Positions 32,777-43,452 of a stretch of DNA of 64,000 bases are shown here, piece after piece. Below the pieces are notes generated by a model. That model saw only the letters and a program-made list of their open reading frames with translations, was not told the DNA's origin and made no database searches. Numbering within the stretch: the first letter of the stretch is position 1; the number at the start of each line of letters is the position of its first letter. The position numbers were made by a program, and so were the translations under genes. Source of the DNA: Lampris incognitus (Eukaryota; Chordata; Actinopteri; Lampriformes; Lampridae); contig NC_079219.1 of assembly GCF_029633865.1 (NCBI RefSeq), forward strand, positions 12,696,137 to 12,760,136. Reading direction: 5' to 3'.

Positions 32777-33789
32777 ATGCCGAAGTGGGGAAAATATTAA
32801 AAAAAAAAAACTTAAAGGAAAGAATGTGAAACGGACCCTGATCTAAAAGCTTGGATTATGCCAGCTACCGACGAGACAAAGGCACACTGCAAATTTTGCA
32901 ATGGCGACATTATGGCTCATTTAAAAGATCACGGTGCAACCAGCAAACACGAGGCTCGTTATAGTGTGAAAACCTTTACAACCTGAACATCGAAGAAACC
33001 CCGCGAGCTTAGGATAGCAACGTATTGTAGCGTAATCGGGGGGCAACCACAGGAACTGCCGCAGCCGGGACGCGAACCCATATCCCCCGCACCGCGGGAG
33101 ACATCGCCAACCGCTCGACGAAAGGGTCCAACCCGTTAGCCAAGGGCTACCGAGCCTATTCATCCGTGATCGTTACAGTATATAACTTGCCAGACTTCTA
33201 TTAACGCTGTGAACGACTTATCAGATATACCGCGAGATGAGATCGGAGGATTTAAAATGCACAGAGCGGAGTGTACGGCTGTAATCATATCAGTACTGGC
33301 ACCGCATTTCAGACAAGAGCTTAGAGAGGACATCGGCGAGTCCCCTTACTCACTTTACCTGGATGAAACCACCGACATTTCGGTAAACTGCTTTCCATTT
33401 GCGTGAAATATCGCTCCAAGAAACACAACACGTTTGTCAGCATGTACCTCGGCCTGGCTGAACGTTGACGTTCAGATGCCAAAGGGATTGTGGAAGCTAT
33501 CGTCAGCTCTTTGGAAGATAGCGGTCTAAAAATTAACAACATGGTGGGAATTGCTACTGACGCAGCCAGTGTCATGGTTGGTAAACAACATTCAGTTTAC
33601 ACTCCACTCAGACAGCAACAACCCGAATTACAGCCAATTCGCTGTGTGTGCCATTCCCTTGACATTGTTGCTCACAAGGCGATGCAGCATCTCGCCGGCA
33701 ATCTGGATTACATGATAAGAGAGACCTACAAGTGGTTCGCTCATTCAGCCAAGCGCCAAAGCGACTGTCGAGCTATCTGCGAGACCATG
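32777..33789 (+). pseudogene. hAT-type transposase remnant, N-terminal part
   Basis: Starts MPKWGKY (32777), loses frame at an A12 run, then shows a BED-like finger (CKFCNGDIMAHLKDHGATSKH, about 32890-32955). A tRNA-SINE interrupts it. The catalytic region follows with LYLDETTDIS (first Asp), KYRSKKHNTFVSMYL, and IATDAASVMVGKQ (second Asp), then CVCHSLDIVAHKA and WFAHSAKRQ. Frameshifts near 33390 and a TGA near 33465 break it. This arrangement matches hAT transposases of the ZMYM/SCAND3-like type. A C-terminal piece survives at 38085-38288. Confidence 0.7.
33025..33178 (-). repeat. tRNA-derived SINE, inverted
   Basis: On the minus strand it contains TCGAGCGGTTGGCGATGTC and GGGTTCGCGTCCCGG, matching the family at 9588-9700 and 61575-61665. 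It interrupts the hAT transposase remnant. Confidence 0.7.
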
Positions 33790-33989
33790 TATTGTATTTA
33801 GAAATCACGTCAGGACACAGCGCTGTCGCTCGACACAACCGCTACGTGGCATTCTTTATTTAGACTGACACAGCATCACAGGCAGACCCGATCAAACAAC
33901 CCAGAGCACGCAGGCATCACCAATCGATCCCAGCACAATAGAACAGCACCAAATCAAATTCAGCACTGTCGATGTGTGCAGACATAACA
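33790..33989 (-). mobile_element. Solo LTR of the G family
   Basis: 200 bp identical in layout to the G LTRs, flanked by ccatg (33785-33789, 33990-33994). No internal sequence remains, so LTR-LTR recombination removed it. Confidence 0.92.
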
Positions 33990-34748
33990 CCATGGACAAT
34001 GGAGAATGTCCGCTGAAAATGCGTGAGTTTCTACTCCAGGTCTGCTTGAGTGACGGGAGCGTCTTCTGCATTGTCTGGGGCAATGCTTACACCTATGACC
34101 CGGCTTTTAACAGTCATTAGAGGGGCCTGTATATCTTGTCCCCTAGTTTGGGCCCCCCTTTTTCAGCTTCTTCCTCCTTTACTTTGGTTGGTTTATCCTG
34201 CTCTTTTCTGCTTTGTTTCTGGCTGAGTTGGTTTGGGCGTTTTCGGCATAGTCTGTAACATTTCGAAAAACCAGACGGCCACGGTGGCCTGTCTGTCTAC
34301 CTCTCGTTCTGCTTTTCCTATCTGTGATTTCTTTGTTAGACATCCCGTCTGTTCAACTTTTTCTCCCGCCTTAGCCGCTTTAACGCGGGCTTGTGCCTCA
34401 TATTGTTCTAGTAGTTGTGCGCTGGGTGGTGGATCAGTCCACGCCCCTAGCAGGCCTTCTTCCTGCATTTCATGTGCCCAAATCACTAATTAATTTTTCT
34501 TTGCCAATTTATTTATTTCTCCGGGCAGAGTCCTGTATGCTCTTAACATTAGGGCTTTGTGCAGGACCCTGCCTAATGTGTAATGGGGTATTTTTTGCCA
34601 GCCATCTATCACTGCTTTAATTTTATCCGACATTTTCAAGACACACTTTGTTCACATACACTGATGCGCCAACCAAGTGGACTCTAGGTCCGGGGGAGGG
34701 CGGGGAACTCAGCCACGGAAGAGGTTGGGGCCCCGTCGGGTCACCCAA
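33990..34748 (-). pseudogene. ERV-like leader and gag start (ERV2), truncated
   Basis: On the minus strand, after an LTR-like end, TGGGTGACCCGACGGGGC (34730-34747) sits where a retroviral primer-binding site would be. About 110 nt later a gag-like frame begins (MSDKIKAVIDGWQK), has one stop near 34492, and continues as a charged, Pro-rich segment to about 34190. No pol follows. The junction with the hAT remnant near 34000-34100 is not clear; the bases just after the solo LTR can be read either way. Confidence 0.45.
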
Positions 34749-35314
34749 TGTCAACCGCCGGTTTTCTGATCACCTCGAGCGAGAACGATACAGCAGGCTT
34801 CTACCCACACGGGGCGGCCGTACCTTCACTTCAAATCTCGCTCAGGTATCACTCCCCGAGTGTCCCCTCTTACTCTGGAGGCGTTATACAGTGTTCTAGG
34901 TCCCTGACCTTATCTCTTATCCCTTATATTCTTCTCAGCCTTCCCCATTTGACAAGCAGACACACTGGTTTCAGAGCCTGGTGTGTGTTTAAAACTTCCA
35001 CACAGGCAAAAAAGTCTCGTAAACCAGGAAACCACCCCACAGTTTGTGAAAAACAACAAATCTTTCCCTGTGTCCTTATTCTTTCTCTTACTTATTTCTT
35101 CCTAAATTTGCAACAACTCTCCGTTTTTACAGGAAAGAAAAAGACGGTCCCAGACTCATACGTTTAATTACGTCTTATTTTGTCCAAATGGTTTTGCTGT
35201 ACTAAACTAGGACACTTATTTTCTTTCCCTCGTGGTGTTTCTCTATGTGTTTTAAACATTACATGTGAAACACATTCATTGCATGGTATGCCACAATACA
35301 ATTATATTTTCTCA
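34749..35314 (-). repeat. Possible LTR of ERV2
   Basis: On the minus strand it runs TGAGAAAA...GGTTGACA, TG...CA bounded, directly followed by the PBS-like site. It interrupts the ERV1 capsid frame at 35315. Only one copy is seen, so the LTR call is an inference. Confidence 0.4.
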
Positions 35315-36460
35315 TACTTCTTAGTAGCCAGTGTCTTTCCCTGTGTGAGTTTATCCAACTCTCCCAACCATATGCCCCCTCCCTCAGTTATCGGGGGCAT
35401 CTTATCCACTAGGGCTTGTACGTCACCCAAATTCCATGGTTTATATCGGCTCCCCTGACCCCTATGCGACTGCACGAGTGGACACTGCAATCGGGACCTA
35501 GCCCGTGTCTGTGGAGGGGGCCCTGCCCCCCCTCTCTTTCCCTGTGGATAACAACAACTCTGCTTCTCTCATTATTTCAGCGGTGGAGGTTAGTAAAGCC
35601 CCCGCCACACACTCCTCTCTCTCTCTACCTCCCTCTCCCTCATCTTCCCAGCTTCCCTGGGCTACGCCCGTGGCTCCCAAGTGGTAGGTATCTAATATCC
35701 CATTATCATCTTCACACACCCCCGACAATGAGCCTGTGATGACCACTGGCCTCTCCCCCGTTTCCCGAGCCAGCTGTTGTCTGGCTAATCTCTGTTTAAA
35801 CGGGACTTCTTCTTCCTCGTCCTCCTCCTCCTCCGGGGAGCTAGGCCCTTCATTCACAGTCTCTATTCTCCCCCGTGATCGGGTCGCTATCTTGGGGGCG
35901 CTGGGCACCGGAGCTGTTTCAGTTTGAAACGTACCATCCGTAATGTTTAATACCGGATATACTCCGCCCTCACACTGTCCCTGTGGCTGTGGGCTACATC
36001 TTCCCACCTCGTATGGAAGAGGATCCTTTTTTTCTATCTGGGGTCCCCCTGTCTTTTTCTCTTTTTCCTCTTTCATGCAATGAGCAAGCCCTTGCCACGT
36101 GATGGCATAATTATACCATCTTAGTCGATCTTCCTCAGCTTGCCTTATAGTCTTCTTCCATTTCCTCTGTGACATCAACCCACATGTCTGTCTCCTTTTC
36201 TCTGCCTCTGCTCCCTTTTCCTTACAATTTTTTTCCTGCTTCCACAAATGCCTCTCCAACGGAACGGCGTCCTCCGCCTTTCTCTCTCCCAATATAATAG
36301 CTTCCCCATAACCTCCATTTGTTTTTCCTCCCTTCGTCTCGCCTTTGCCTTGGGACCCTCATTCCTTTGGTTCGTCATCATTGCCGGTATCTCGCTCTGC
36401 TTCTGCGGGGACTTCCACGGAGGTCCACTCCCGCTTTTTCCTCCTTCTTCTTTTTCCATT
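35315..36460 (-). pseudogene. ERV1 gag (matrix to capsid N-terminus), broken
   Basis: Overlapping minus frames 36175-36459 and 35498-36292 give a basic, charged segment, then a Pro/Glu-rich linker with a YPVLN-type motif and a run of Glu (about 35800-35830). The frame 35315-35490 then reads YKPWNLGDVQALVDKMPP, which resembles the capsid N-terminal domain of gammaretrovirus-like Gag. Frame changes near 36290 and 35495 and the LTR at 35314 break it. No pol or env is seen. Confidence 0.6.
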
Positions 36461-36708
36461 CTAGCTTTTACCTATCCGGTCTATCTGTTAGGGACTCCAC
36501 CCCTTTACTCTATTTAACCTATTGTTTAGGGACTCCAACCCTTTACTCTATTTAACGTGTACCTCCTTTGGGGGTCCTCAATTCATCGGGAGAGTTTTCC
36601 CAGCCTTAACCTCACCCCCTCGTCAGAGAGTGAGTGGGTGCGCCACTACCTAGGATCTTAGACAGAGGACTCCAACCTCTTCTACCGATTATCTCCTTTT
36701 TACTCTTA
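36461..36708 (-). other. ERV1 5' leader
   Basis: Untranslated leader with an internal direct repeat: gggactccaaccctttactc-type units at 36491 and 36529 and shorter echoes at 36670 and 37369. Confidence 0.4.
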
Positions 36709-36716
36709 CCGTAGGG

Positions 36717-37361
36717 CAGTGTTTCTCAACCGGGGGTCCGCGGACCCCTAGTGGTCCGTGGTGTAATTGCAAGGGGTCCGTGAAAATAAAATATCTTTAA
36801 AAAAAGATCCTATGACATTTATAGAAATAGGATTATTTTACTCAAATGTGACTGAGACCTTTATCTACCTAAACTATAAAGGGTAACAGGACTTTTTTCT
36901 CTAATTACATCTGTTTCACAAGTGTAATTTGTTGTATTTTAATAAGAGATCTCGCTCCCGTTTGCATTGTTAAAAGTTACTGCATAAAAATTCTGTTGTT
37001 ACATATATCTTAAAGTTACTGAATACATATTCTGTTTTGTTACATATATCTGAAAGTTACTGAATACATATTCTGTTTTGTTACATATATCTGAAAGTTA
37101 CTGAATACATATTCTGTTTTGTTAACTATATCTGAAAGTTACTGCATAAGAATTCTGTTTTGTTAACTATATCTAAGTTACAACTGAAAGCTCTTATTTT
37201 TGCCCCAAAGAGTGAATAAATGCTATAATGCAATTTAAAATGCAGTTTCTACTGTTTCTATCAAATTGCAACCCCCTCCCCCAAGATCAGGTGGAGGGGT
37301 CCTCAGGGTAGATCAAAAATACGCAGGGGGTCCAGGACCCCAAAAAGGTTGAGAACCACTG
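36717..37361. mobile_element. hAT MITE in the ERV1 leader
   Basis: 645 bp with inverted ends cagtgtttctcaacc / ggttgagaaccactg and perfect 8-bp duplication ccgtaggg (36709-36716, 37362-37369). Non-coding; typical hAT-derived MITE. Confidence 0.92.
36975..37175. repeat. About 42-bp tandem repeat inside the MITE
   Basis: Four to five units of the form ttctgttttgttacatatat followed by ctgaaagttactgaatacat. Confidence 0.85.
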
Positions 37362-37561
37362 CCGTAGGGGACTCCAACCCCTCCTCTTTTGTTAAACTGG
37401 CCGCCTTCTCCTTCCCGGGCTTAGTACAATTTAGTCATTCAGTCCAATATGCAGATTTCGTTAAAACAGGTTCTGCTTACCTTATTCGTATTGTGGGTCG
37501 ACCCCAAGCTCGGGAGGTGTCGGCGGGCAGCCACACTGTCCAATTAGGACCGCTTCTTCAC

Positions 37562-37580
37562 ATCCCGGACTGAGCCCCCA
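37562..37580 (-). other. Retroviral primer-binding site, tRNA-Pro-like
   Basis: On the minus strand it reads TGGGGGCTCAGTCCGGGAT, the familiar proline-tRNA PBS with one extra A. It lies 3 nt after the LTR end at 37584. Confidence 0.75.
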
Positions 37581-37583
37581 ATT

Positions 37584-38077
37584 TGTTGAGAATCACCTTC
37601 GTGGTCCTCGTCCCCGGGTCCGTTGATGTGAAGAAAACAGCCACCACGTCTTAGGAGATTCAAATGATTTTATTGAGTACAGATCTGGAGACACACTACC
37701 AATCCATCGTGTGTGTGTCTGACTTCCTTTGTGTGTGAGCTTCTTTGTATGCTAAACCTCCCTTGTTCATTCATCACACATGGCCTTGATTTTCCTGTCC
37801 AATATGTTTGGTCAATGCGCCCTTTCATGGTTGAGCTTTAGGGAGTGCTCATCCTGTTTGGACCTGCAGCTCTTAGCCGGGGGCCCTCCTTGCACCAGAC
37901 ACGGTATCTCTCCCAAGGCCCCAGGGGAGGGCAACCCCCTCCCCTACCCACATTCAGTGCGAGGCATGCAATATATTTAATCTACATGAATGTGTCTTCT
38001 TCGCCCTCTGTTCTGGTTACATACATTGGTTTCATACAGAGTAATACATTTAATATCACTTAACAATATTCATATCA
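37584..38077 (-). repeat. 5' LTR of ERV1
   Basis: Minus strand TGATATG...CTCAACA. AATAAAATC near 37670 serves as polyadenylation signal. The outer end is set by where the hAT coding sequence resumes, so it is good to a few bases only. Confidence 0.65.
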
Positions 38078-38084
38078 CCTCTTG

Positions 38085-38288
38085 ATGCAGACCCGGGGAC
38101 GTCTTTTAGTCAGAAATTAGAGGCCAGTACTCTGCCATTTGAAAAGAGGCAGATCATTACAACACGCTGCATGGAGTTTCTGAAAGAAGTCCTGGTGCAG
38201 TATCAGGTGCGCTTACCTGCCTCTTTGGAAATGCTGCAGAAACTGGAGCTCCTGTGCCCGGCTTCTGTAATGTCCACCATTAACAGGC
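38085..38288 (+). pseudogene. hAT transposase C-terminal fragment
   Basis: An open stretch reading SFSQKLEASTLPFEKRQII, then CMEFLKEVLVQYQVRLP and ELLCPASVMSTIN. It resembles the helical C-terminal part before the dimerisation region in the same hAT class as 32777-33789. The ERV pieces lie between the two parts. Confidence 0.5.
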
Positions 38289-38295
38289 CACTACT

Positions 38296-38976
38296 GTGAA
38301 GCTACCCGACTTTTGGCAGCATAATCCACGGCCGTGGTTTCAACATGTGGAAGCCCAGTTCCTGCTGAGAGGGATAACGCAGGATGTAACGCAGTACTTC
38401 CACGTAGTGGCGGCGTTAGACGCATCGACAACGGCGCGAGCAATGACACTGTTGGAAGCTCCGCCAGCTGCTGGCAAGTACGATGCTATAAAGACATTCC
38501 TCCTGAAACTATTTGAACTGTCGGAGCTGGAGAAGGCAGACCGTTTACTGTCCCCCAATGGCCTCGGCGACGGCAAACCGTCTGAGTTAATGGAAAAAAT
38601 GCTGTCTGTGCTGGGATCGGCTGATGCGGCCTTTCTTTTCACACACATTTTCCTGAGGCAGCTCCCCGCACCTGTACGCACAGCACTGGCCAGTTCTCCT
38701 CTCGCCGCCTCCAAGGACTACCGTTCTCTGGCTGCTGAAGCAGACAGTGTTTTCCTGGCCAACCAGCAACAGTTTGTGCATGCCCTGCTACCCCACCAGA
38801 CCGCCCTACCACCACCTGTGTACGACTATATGGACACCGCGGCTGCGGTGACAGCCCGCCGCCAACCTGACGACGGGCTCTGTTATTACCATGCCAGGTT
38901 TGGGGCGAAAGCAAAACAGTGTCGCAAACCCTGCAGTTACAGGGTTCAGGGAAACGCCAAGGCCGGCGCTCGTTAA
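38296..38976 (+). CDS. F Gag
   Basis: 226 codons from MKLPDFWQHNPRPWF. In B the frame starts further upstream, so this Met is internal. A retrotransposon Gag with WFQHVEAQFLLRGI and LYHARFGAKAKQCRKPC (one Cys/His cluster). Near its end the gag frame contains G GGA AAC at 38949-38955 (see findings), followed by stop TAA at 38974. Confidence 0.8.
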   Translation: MKLPDFWQHNPRPWFQHVEAQFLLRGITQDVTQYFHVVAALDASTTARAMTLLEAPPAAGKYDAIKTFLLKLFELSELEKADRLLSPNGLGDGKPSELMEKMLSVLGSADAAFLFTHIFLRQLPAPVRTALASSPLAASKDYRSLAAEADSVFLANQQQFVHALLPHQTALPPPVYDYMDTAAAVTARRQPDDGLCYYHARFGAKAKQCRKPCSYRVQGNAKAGAR

Positions 38977-40866
38977 CGGCTATGGGCGCCGGCCGTGACT
39001 GCAAGCTGTTGTTCATCAGAGACTCCTTGTCGGGCCGGCGGCTGCTGGTTGACTCTGGCGCTCAACGCAGCATACTACCAGCACAAGCTGTGGACACGAT
39101 GACCGACAGTCACGGCCCCCAGATGGACGCCGCCAACGGCACGTCCATTTGGACGTACGGTATCAGACATGTGGACGTGTGTTTTGGCGGCCGACGTTTC
39201 GGCTGGGACTTTCTGATGGCTGCTGTATCCACCCCGCTCCTAGGTGCGGAATTCCTCTGTGCTTTCAACCTGCTGGTGGATGTTAAAAACTGTCGCGTGA
39301 TTGATGCCGTCTCTTTTGCGTCATACCCCTGCACGCTTGGGGGGGCTGGAGCGCTGTGCCTCGCTAACACACTCTCCACCGGGGATCCATACCAACGCCT
39401 GCTCGCCAATTTCCCCGAGCTCACCACACCCACCTTCTCCTCGGCGGTGGCCAAGCACGGCGTGGAACATCATATCACCACAGTGGGCCCCCCAGTTTAC
39501 GCCCGGGCCCGACGCCTTGACTCGGCCAAGCTCGCAATAGCCAGGGAGGAGTTTTCGACTATGGAGCGCCTCGGCATTGTCCGCCGTTCTGACAGCCCGA
39601 GGGCTTCCCCTCTTCACATGGTTACTAAGGCCGACGGGGGTTGGCGCCCGTGCGGGGACTACCGTCGCCTACCGGTACCCCATACCGCACATACAAGATT
39701 TCTTTACCCACCTGGCGGGCGCTGCCATCTATTCCAAAATCGACTTAGTGCGGGGGTATCACCAAGTGCCGGTCCACCCACTGGATGTCCGAAAAACGGC
39801 TGTCATCACACCCGTTGGGCTCTTTGAGTTCTTACGTATGCCTTTCGGCCTTAAAGGGGCGGCGCAGACGTTTCAGCGCCTTATGGATTCTGTGCTCCGC
39901 GACATGCCATTTTTGTTTGTGTACTTAGACGACATCCTCGTGGCCAGCGCGTCGGCGGAGGAACACATGACGCACCTCAGACAGCTGTTCGACAGGCTCA
40001 GCGAACACGGTCTCATCATCAACCCAGCTAAGTGTCAGTTCGGGGAGTCGTCCATCACCTTCCTCGGGCACCACATCACTCCACAGGGGGCCGTTCCCCT
40101 CCCTGCCAGGGTTGAGGCTGTCACCATGTTCCCCCGCCCCCGCACTGTACAGTCGCTGCAGGAATTCCTGGGCATGGTGAACTTTTATAACCGTTTCCTG
40201 CCCCGTGCCGCCCACATCATGCGTACCCTGTATGAGGCCCTGCGGGGTAAGAAGTCTAAGGACGAGCTGGACTGGTCTTCGGGGATGGACGAGGCTTTTG
40301 TGGCCGCCAAGACCGCGCTGGCCAACGCTGCGCTGCTAGCTCACCCGTCGCCTGCCGCCCCCATAGCCCTTACAACGGATGCCTCCGACTACGCCGTGGG
40401 GGCCGTGTGTGAGCAGTGGGTGGGGGGGGGGTTGGCAGCCGTTGGCGTTCTTCAGTAAACATCTCCGTGAGAGCGAGCGCAAATACAGCACCTTTGATAG
40501 GGAACTACTGGGTCTCTTCCTCGCAACCAGACACTTTAGGTTCCTATTGGAGGGCCGACAGTTCACCGCTTTCGTGGACCACAAACCGCTGACGTTCTGT
40601 ATGGCCTAAACCTCAGAACCGTGGTCTGGGCGTCAGCAGCGCCATCTCGCGGCGGTTTCCGAGTTTACCACGGACATACAACACGTGTCGGGCAAGGATA
40701 ACTTCGTCGCCGACTGCCTTTCACGGGCGGTTGTTAACGCCGTTCACTTGGGACTCGACTACGCCGCTATGGCAGCGGACCAAGCCAAGGACGCGACCGT
40801 TCAAGACTACCGGTCGACCCCTACGGCGCTACGGCTGGAGGACGTGACGTTCGACGCGGCCAACAC
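38919..40866 (+). pseudogene. F pol: protease, RT, RNase H, broken
   Basis: -1 frame relative to gag. Protease RLLVDSGAQRSILPA (about 39040), RT start MERLGIVRRSDSPRASPLHMV. A 20-bp deletion after CGDYRRL (about 39669), compared with B, shifts the frame. The rest of RT (YLDDILV near 39925) is in 39577-40458. A G-run indel (about 40430) and a TAA in place of AAA (40606) break RNase H. Confidence 0.85.
38949..38955 (+). promoter_or_regulatory. Candidate -1 ribosomal frameshift heptamer GGGAAAC
   Basis: In the gag frame it reads as G GGA AAC, the X XXY YYZ arrangement used by PEG10. The pol frame is exactly -1 and open across it. Confidence 0.65.
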
Positions 40867-40868
40867 TG

Positions 40869-41026
40869 TTACGGGTCTAGATAGATCGATGCCATCGGCT
40901 ATCCACTAGTTTACCTTAGATACACATGACCCGCGCTCAGGAACATGTTACAACACTTTGATTATACTTGGCTGCACTGAGCAACTCGTGTGTGTGTCAT
41001 TCTTTATAAGATAGCCTACTGAAACA
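40869..41026 (+). repeat. 5' LTR remnant of element C
   Basis: Ends ...ctactgaaaca directly before TGGTGCCAGAAGTCGG, a classical PBS string. Only one LTR copy is present, so its start is unknown. Confidence 0.6.
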
Positions 41027-41201
41027 TGGTGCCAGAAGTCGGAGAACTTATTTCTTATTTTACTAGCTCGCATGTTTAAGTTTGTAGGCCTGAGTAGGTC
41101 ACAAGTCGGAGGATTCCGATTCAGAGCAAAGTACTTCTGCTGAAGACGTTGTCACAGAGGAGCTAACGCTAGCATTACCGGCGCCGATAGCATCACATAC
41201 A

Positions 41202-43396
41202 ATGGCAGCTAACGTGAATATTCCACCACCGTCCCCGATGAGCTTCACATGCGATTGGAGTGTCAATTGGGACATTTTTCGGGCCGAATATGAAGACTAC
41301 GTCCTCGTCACGGGCATACTTGGCAAGGACAAGAAAATAAAAGCGGCTACTCTAAGGAGTGTGATGGGAAGTGAATGCAGGCATATTTACCGCCACAATC
41401 GGAACCTCTCAGAAGATGATCAAGGGGATCCTGACGCCATACTGAGAGAGTTGGGGAAATACTTCAAGCCAGCAAAAACACAATATACGAGAGGTACATT
41501 TTCCGGAGTTGCAAGCAGGAGGAAGGAGAATCGTTTGATACCTTTGTGACGAGACTGAGAGAGAGGGCAGCAACCTGTGAGTATGGACAGTTGAAAGATG
41601 AAATGATCCGTGATAAGATAGTCCTGGGAGTTGCAAGCGAGGCCGTTAGGCGCAGGCTGTTGAGAGAGAAGGATTTGAACATGGTCACAGCTATTGACAT
41701 GTGTCGCGCAGCAGAGCAAACTGACATCCGTATGAGAGCAATGGAGTTTGCAACAACGCCGCAGCCGGAGGCAGTGCATGCCGTTGCTAGGCAACCCAGA
41801 CAAAACCAATGGAAACAGAGCAATCCACCCAGAACAGCAGGAGATGCAGGCAATTGCAAATATTGTGGCAGCTCGCATTCAAGGGGCAGAGAGCATTGCC
41901 CGGCCTTCGGGAAACAATGTAGGTCATGTGGGACACTTAATCACTTTTCTAAAGTGTGCTTAAAGAGCAAAAAGGGGCATGCTGAGGGCAAGGTAAACTG
42001 TGTGGAATACACAGAAGAACCCCCAGAGCATAGTAATGATGCAGATGATCTGTACATGTTTGAGTCAATCGGCGCAGTGCACACCAAAGGAAAGAAGTGG
42101 TTTGTGACTCTGAAACTCCACGACAAGCCACAACAATGTCAGCTGGACTCTGGAGCCACTTGCAATGTAATGGGCTTTCAAGACAAGAAAAGGCTGGCCC
42201 CAAACACACCTCTCCGCCCGAGTGACACCAGACTGAAGCTGTATTCGGGGGAAACACTGAGCTCTATGGGCACCTTTGAGACTGACTGTACTGTGAGAGG
42301 CCAAACGCACAAGCTCTCATTCGAAATAGTGAGGACCAGCCAACATCCTCTTCTGTCAGGCTCCACCTGTGAACGCTTAGGGCTCATGCATTTCACAATT
42401 CCAGAGGATGTGCTCAAAATGGAACACACACAACCAGGAGCCCTAACTAAAGAACAGCTTATCAACAGATACAGTGACGTGTTCAACTCCCCTGTGGAAT
42501 CCGTGCCTGGGGAGGTCCATTTTGACCTTGATCCTAGTGTTGCTGCAGTACAGAGTGCCCCTCGCAATGTCCCAATCGCAATGAAAGCAGCAGTCAAAGC
42601 CCAGCTGGACAAGTACGAGGCTGACGGCCACCTTGCGCCTGTCACAGATCCTACAGATTGGATCAGCAACATGGTGATTGTTAAAAAACCGGAGAAGCTG
42701 AGAATACGCATTGACCCTAAACCATTGAACAAAGCCCTAAAGCGCTCTCACTACATCATGCCTACCTTGGAGGACATTTTGTATAAATTGCCCAAGGCCA
42801 GAGTCTTCACGTTAGTGGACGCTCGGGATGCATTCCTGCAATGCAAACTGGACTATGAAAGTAGCCTCATGACCACGTTCTGGACCCCCTGGGGGAGGAA
42901 GCGGTGGCTCAAGTTACCATTTGGAGTGGTATATCAGCGCGAGCAGCACGAGCTCCTCGCCGGTCTGAAGGGCGTTGAGCCCATTGCAGACGATATCCTG
43001 GTCGTCGGCTGCGGGGACACAGACAAGGAGGCTGGGGACGACCACGACGTCAAGCTTGTGGCGTTGATGGAACGCTGCCGCGAGGTCAAGCTTCGCCTCG
43101 GCCTGAAAAAGTTGCAGTTCAAGGTGGCTGAGGGGCAGTTTCATGGCCACATTCTCTCATCTGCTGGACTGAAGCCCGATCCAGAGAAGGTGAGAGCCAT
43201 TATTGACATGCCGAACCCAACAGATGCTAAGGGCGTGCAGCGTCTCATTGGCTTCGCTAACTATTTAGCCAAGTTCATGCCTCATCTATCTACTGTTTGC
43301 GAGCCGTTGCGACGCCTGTTGGACAAGGACACACCCTGGCACTGGCTGCCTAAGCACGAGGCGGCGGTTCATGAGCTTAAGGCGCTGGCGATGTAA
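41202..43396 (+). pseudogene. C Gag-Pol N-terminal part
   Basis: ATG 41202 (MAANVNIPPPSPMSF). A frameshift near 41510 moves gag into the 41546-43396 frame. Then knuckles CKYCGSSHSRGREHC and CRSCGTLNHFSKVC, protease CQLDSGATCNVM (about 42145), and RT with FTLVDARDAF and the IADD catalytic box (about 42985). Part of the RT between LPFGV and the thumb looks shortened. A stop ends the frame at 43396 within the RNase H start. Confidence 0.8.
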
Positions 43397-43452
43397 CTAA
43401 GCCAATCGCAATCCAGAGCGACGCCAGCCAGAGCGGTCTCGGATGTTGTCTC

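Larger units (their letters stand above)
38290..40868 (+). mobile_element. Gypsy copy F, both ends missing
   Basis: Nearly the same sequence as element B (49277-53732) from early gag to just past RNase H. Homology begins at ctactgtgaagctaccc and ends at gcggccaacac. No LTRs or target duplication. Confidence 0.85.

Noticed and set aside
33990-34090. Continuation of the hAT transposase after the solo LTR
   Set aside because: A short frame (ETMDNGECPLKM) can be read, but an ERV-gag-like reading exists on the opposite strand; neither is strong enough to annotate.
35805-35830. Glu-rich tract as a host acidic protein
   Set aside because: It lies within the ERV1 Gag linker and is flanked by retroviral-type segments.
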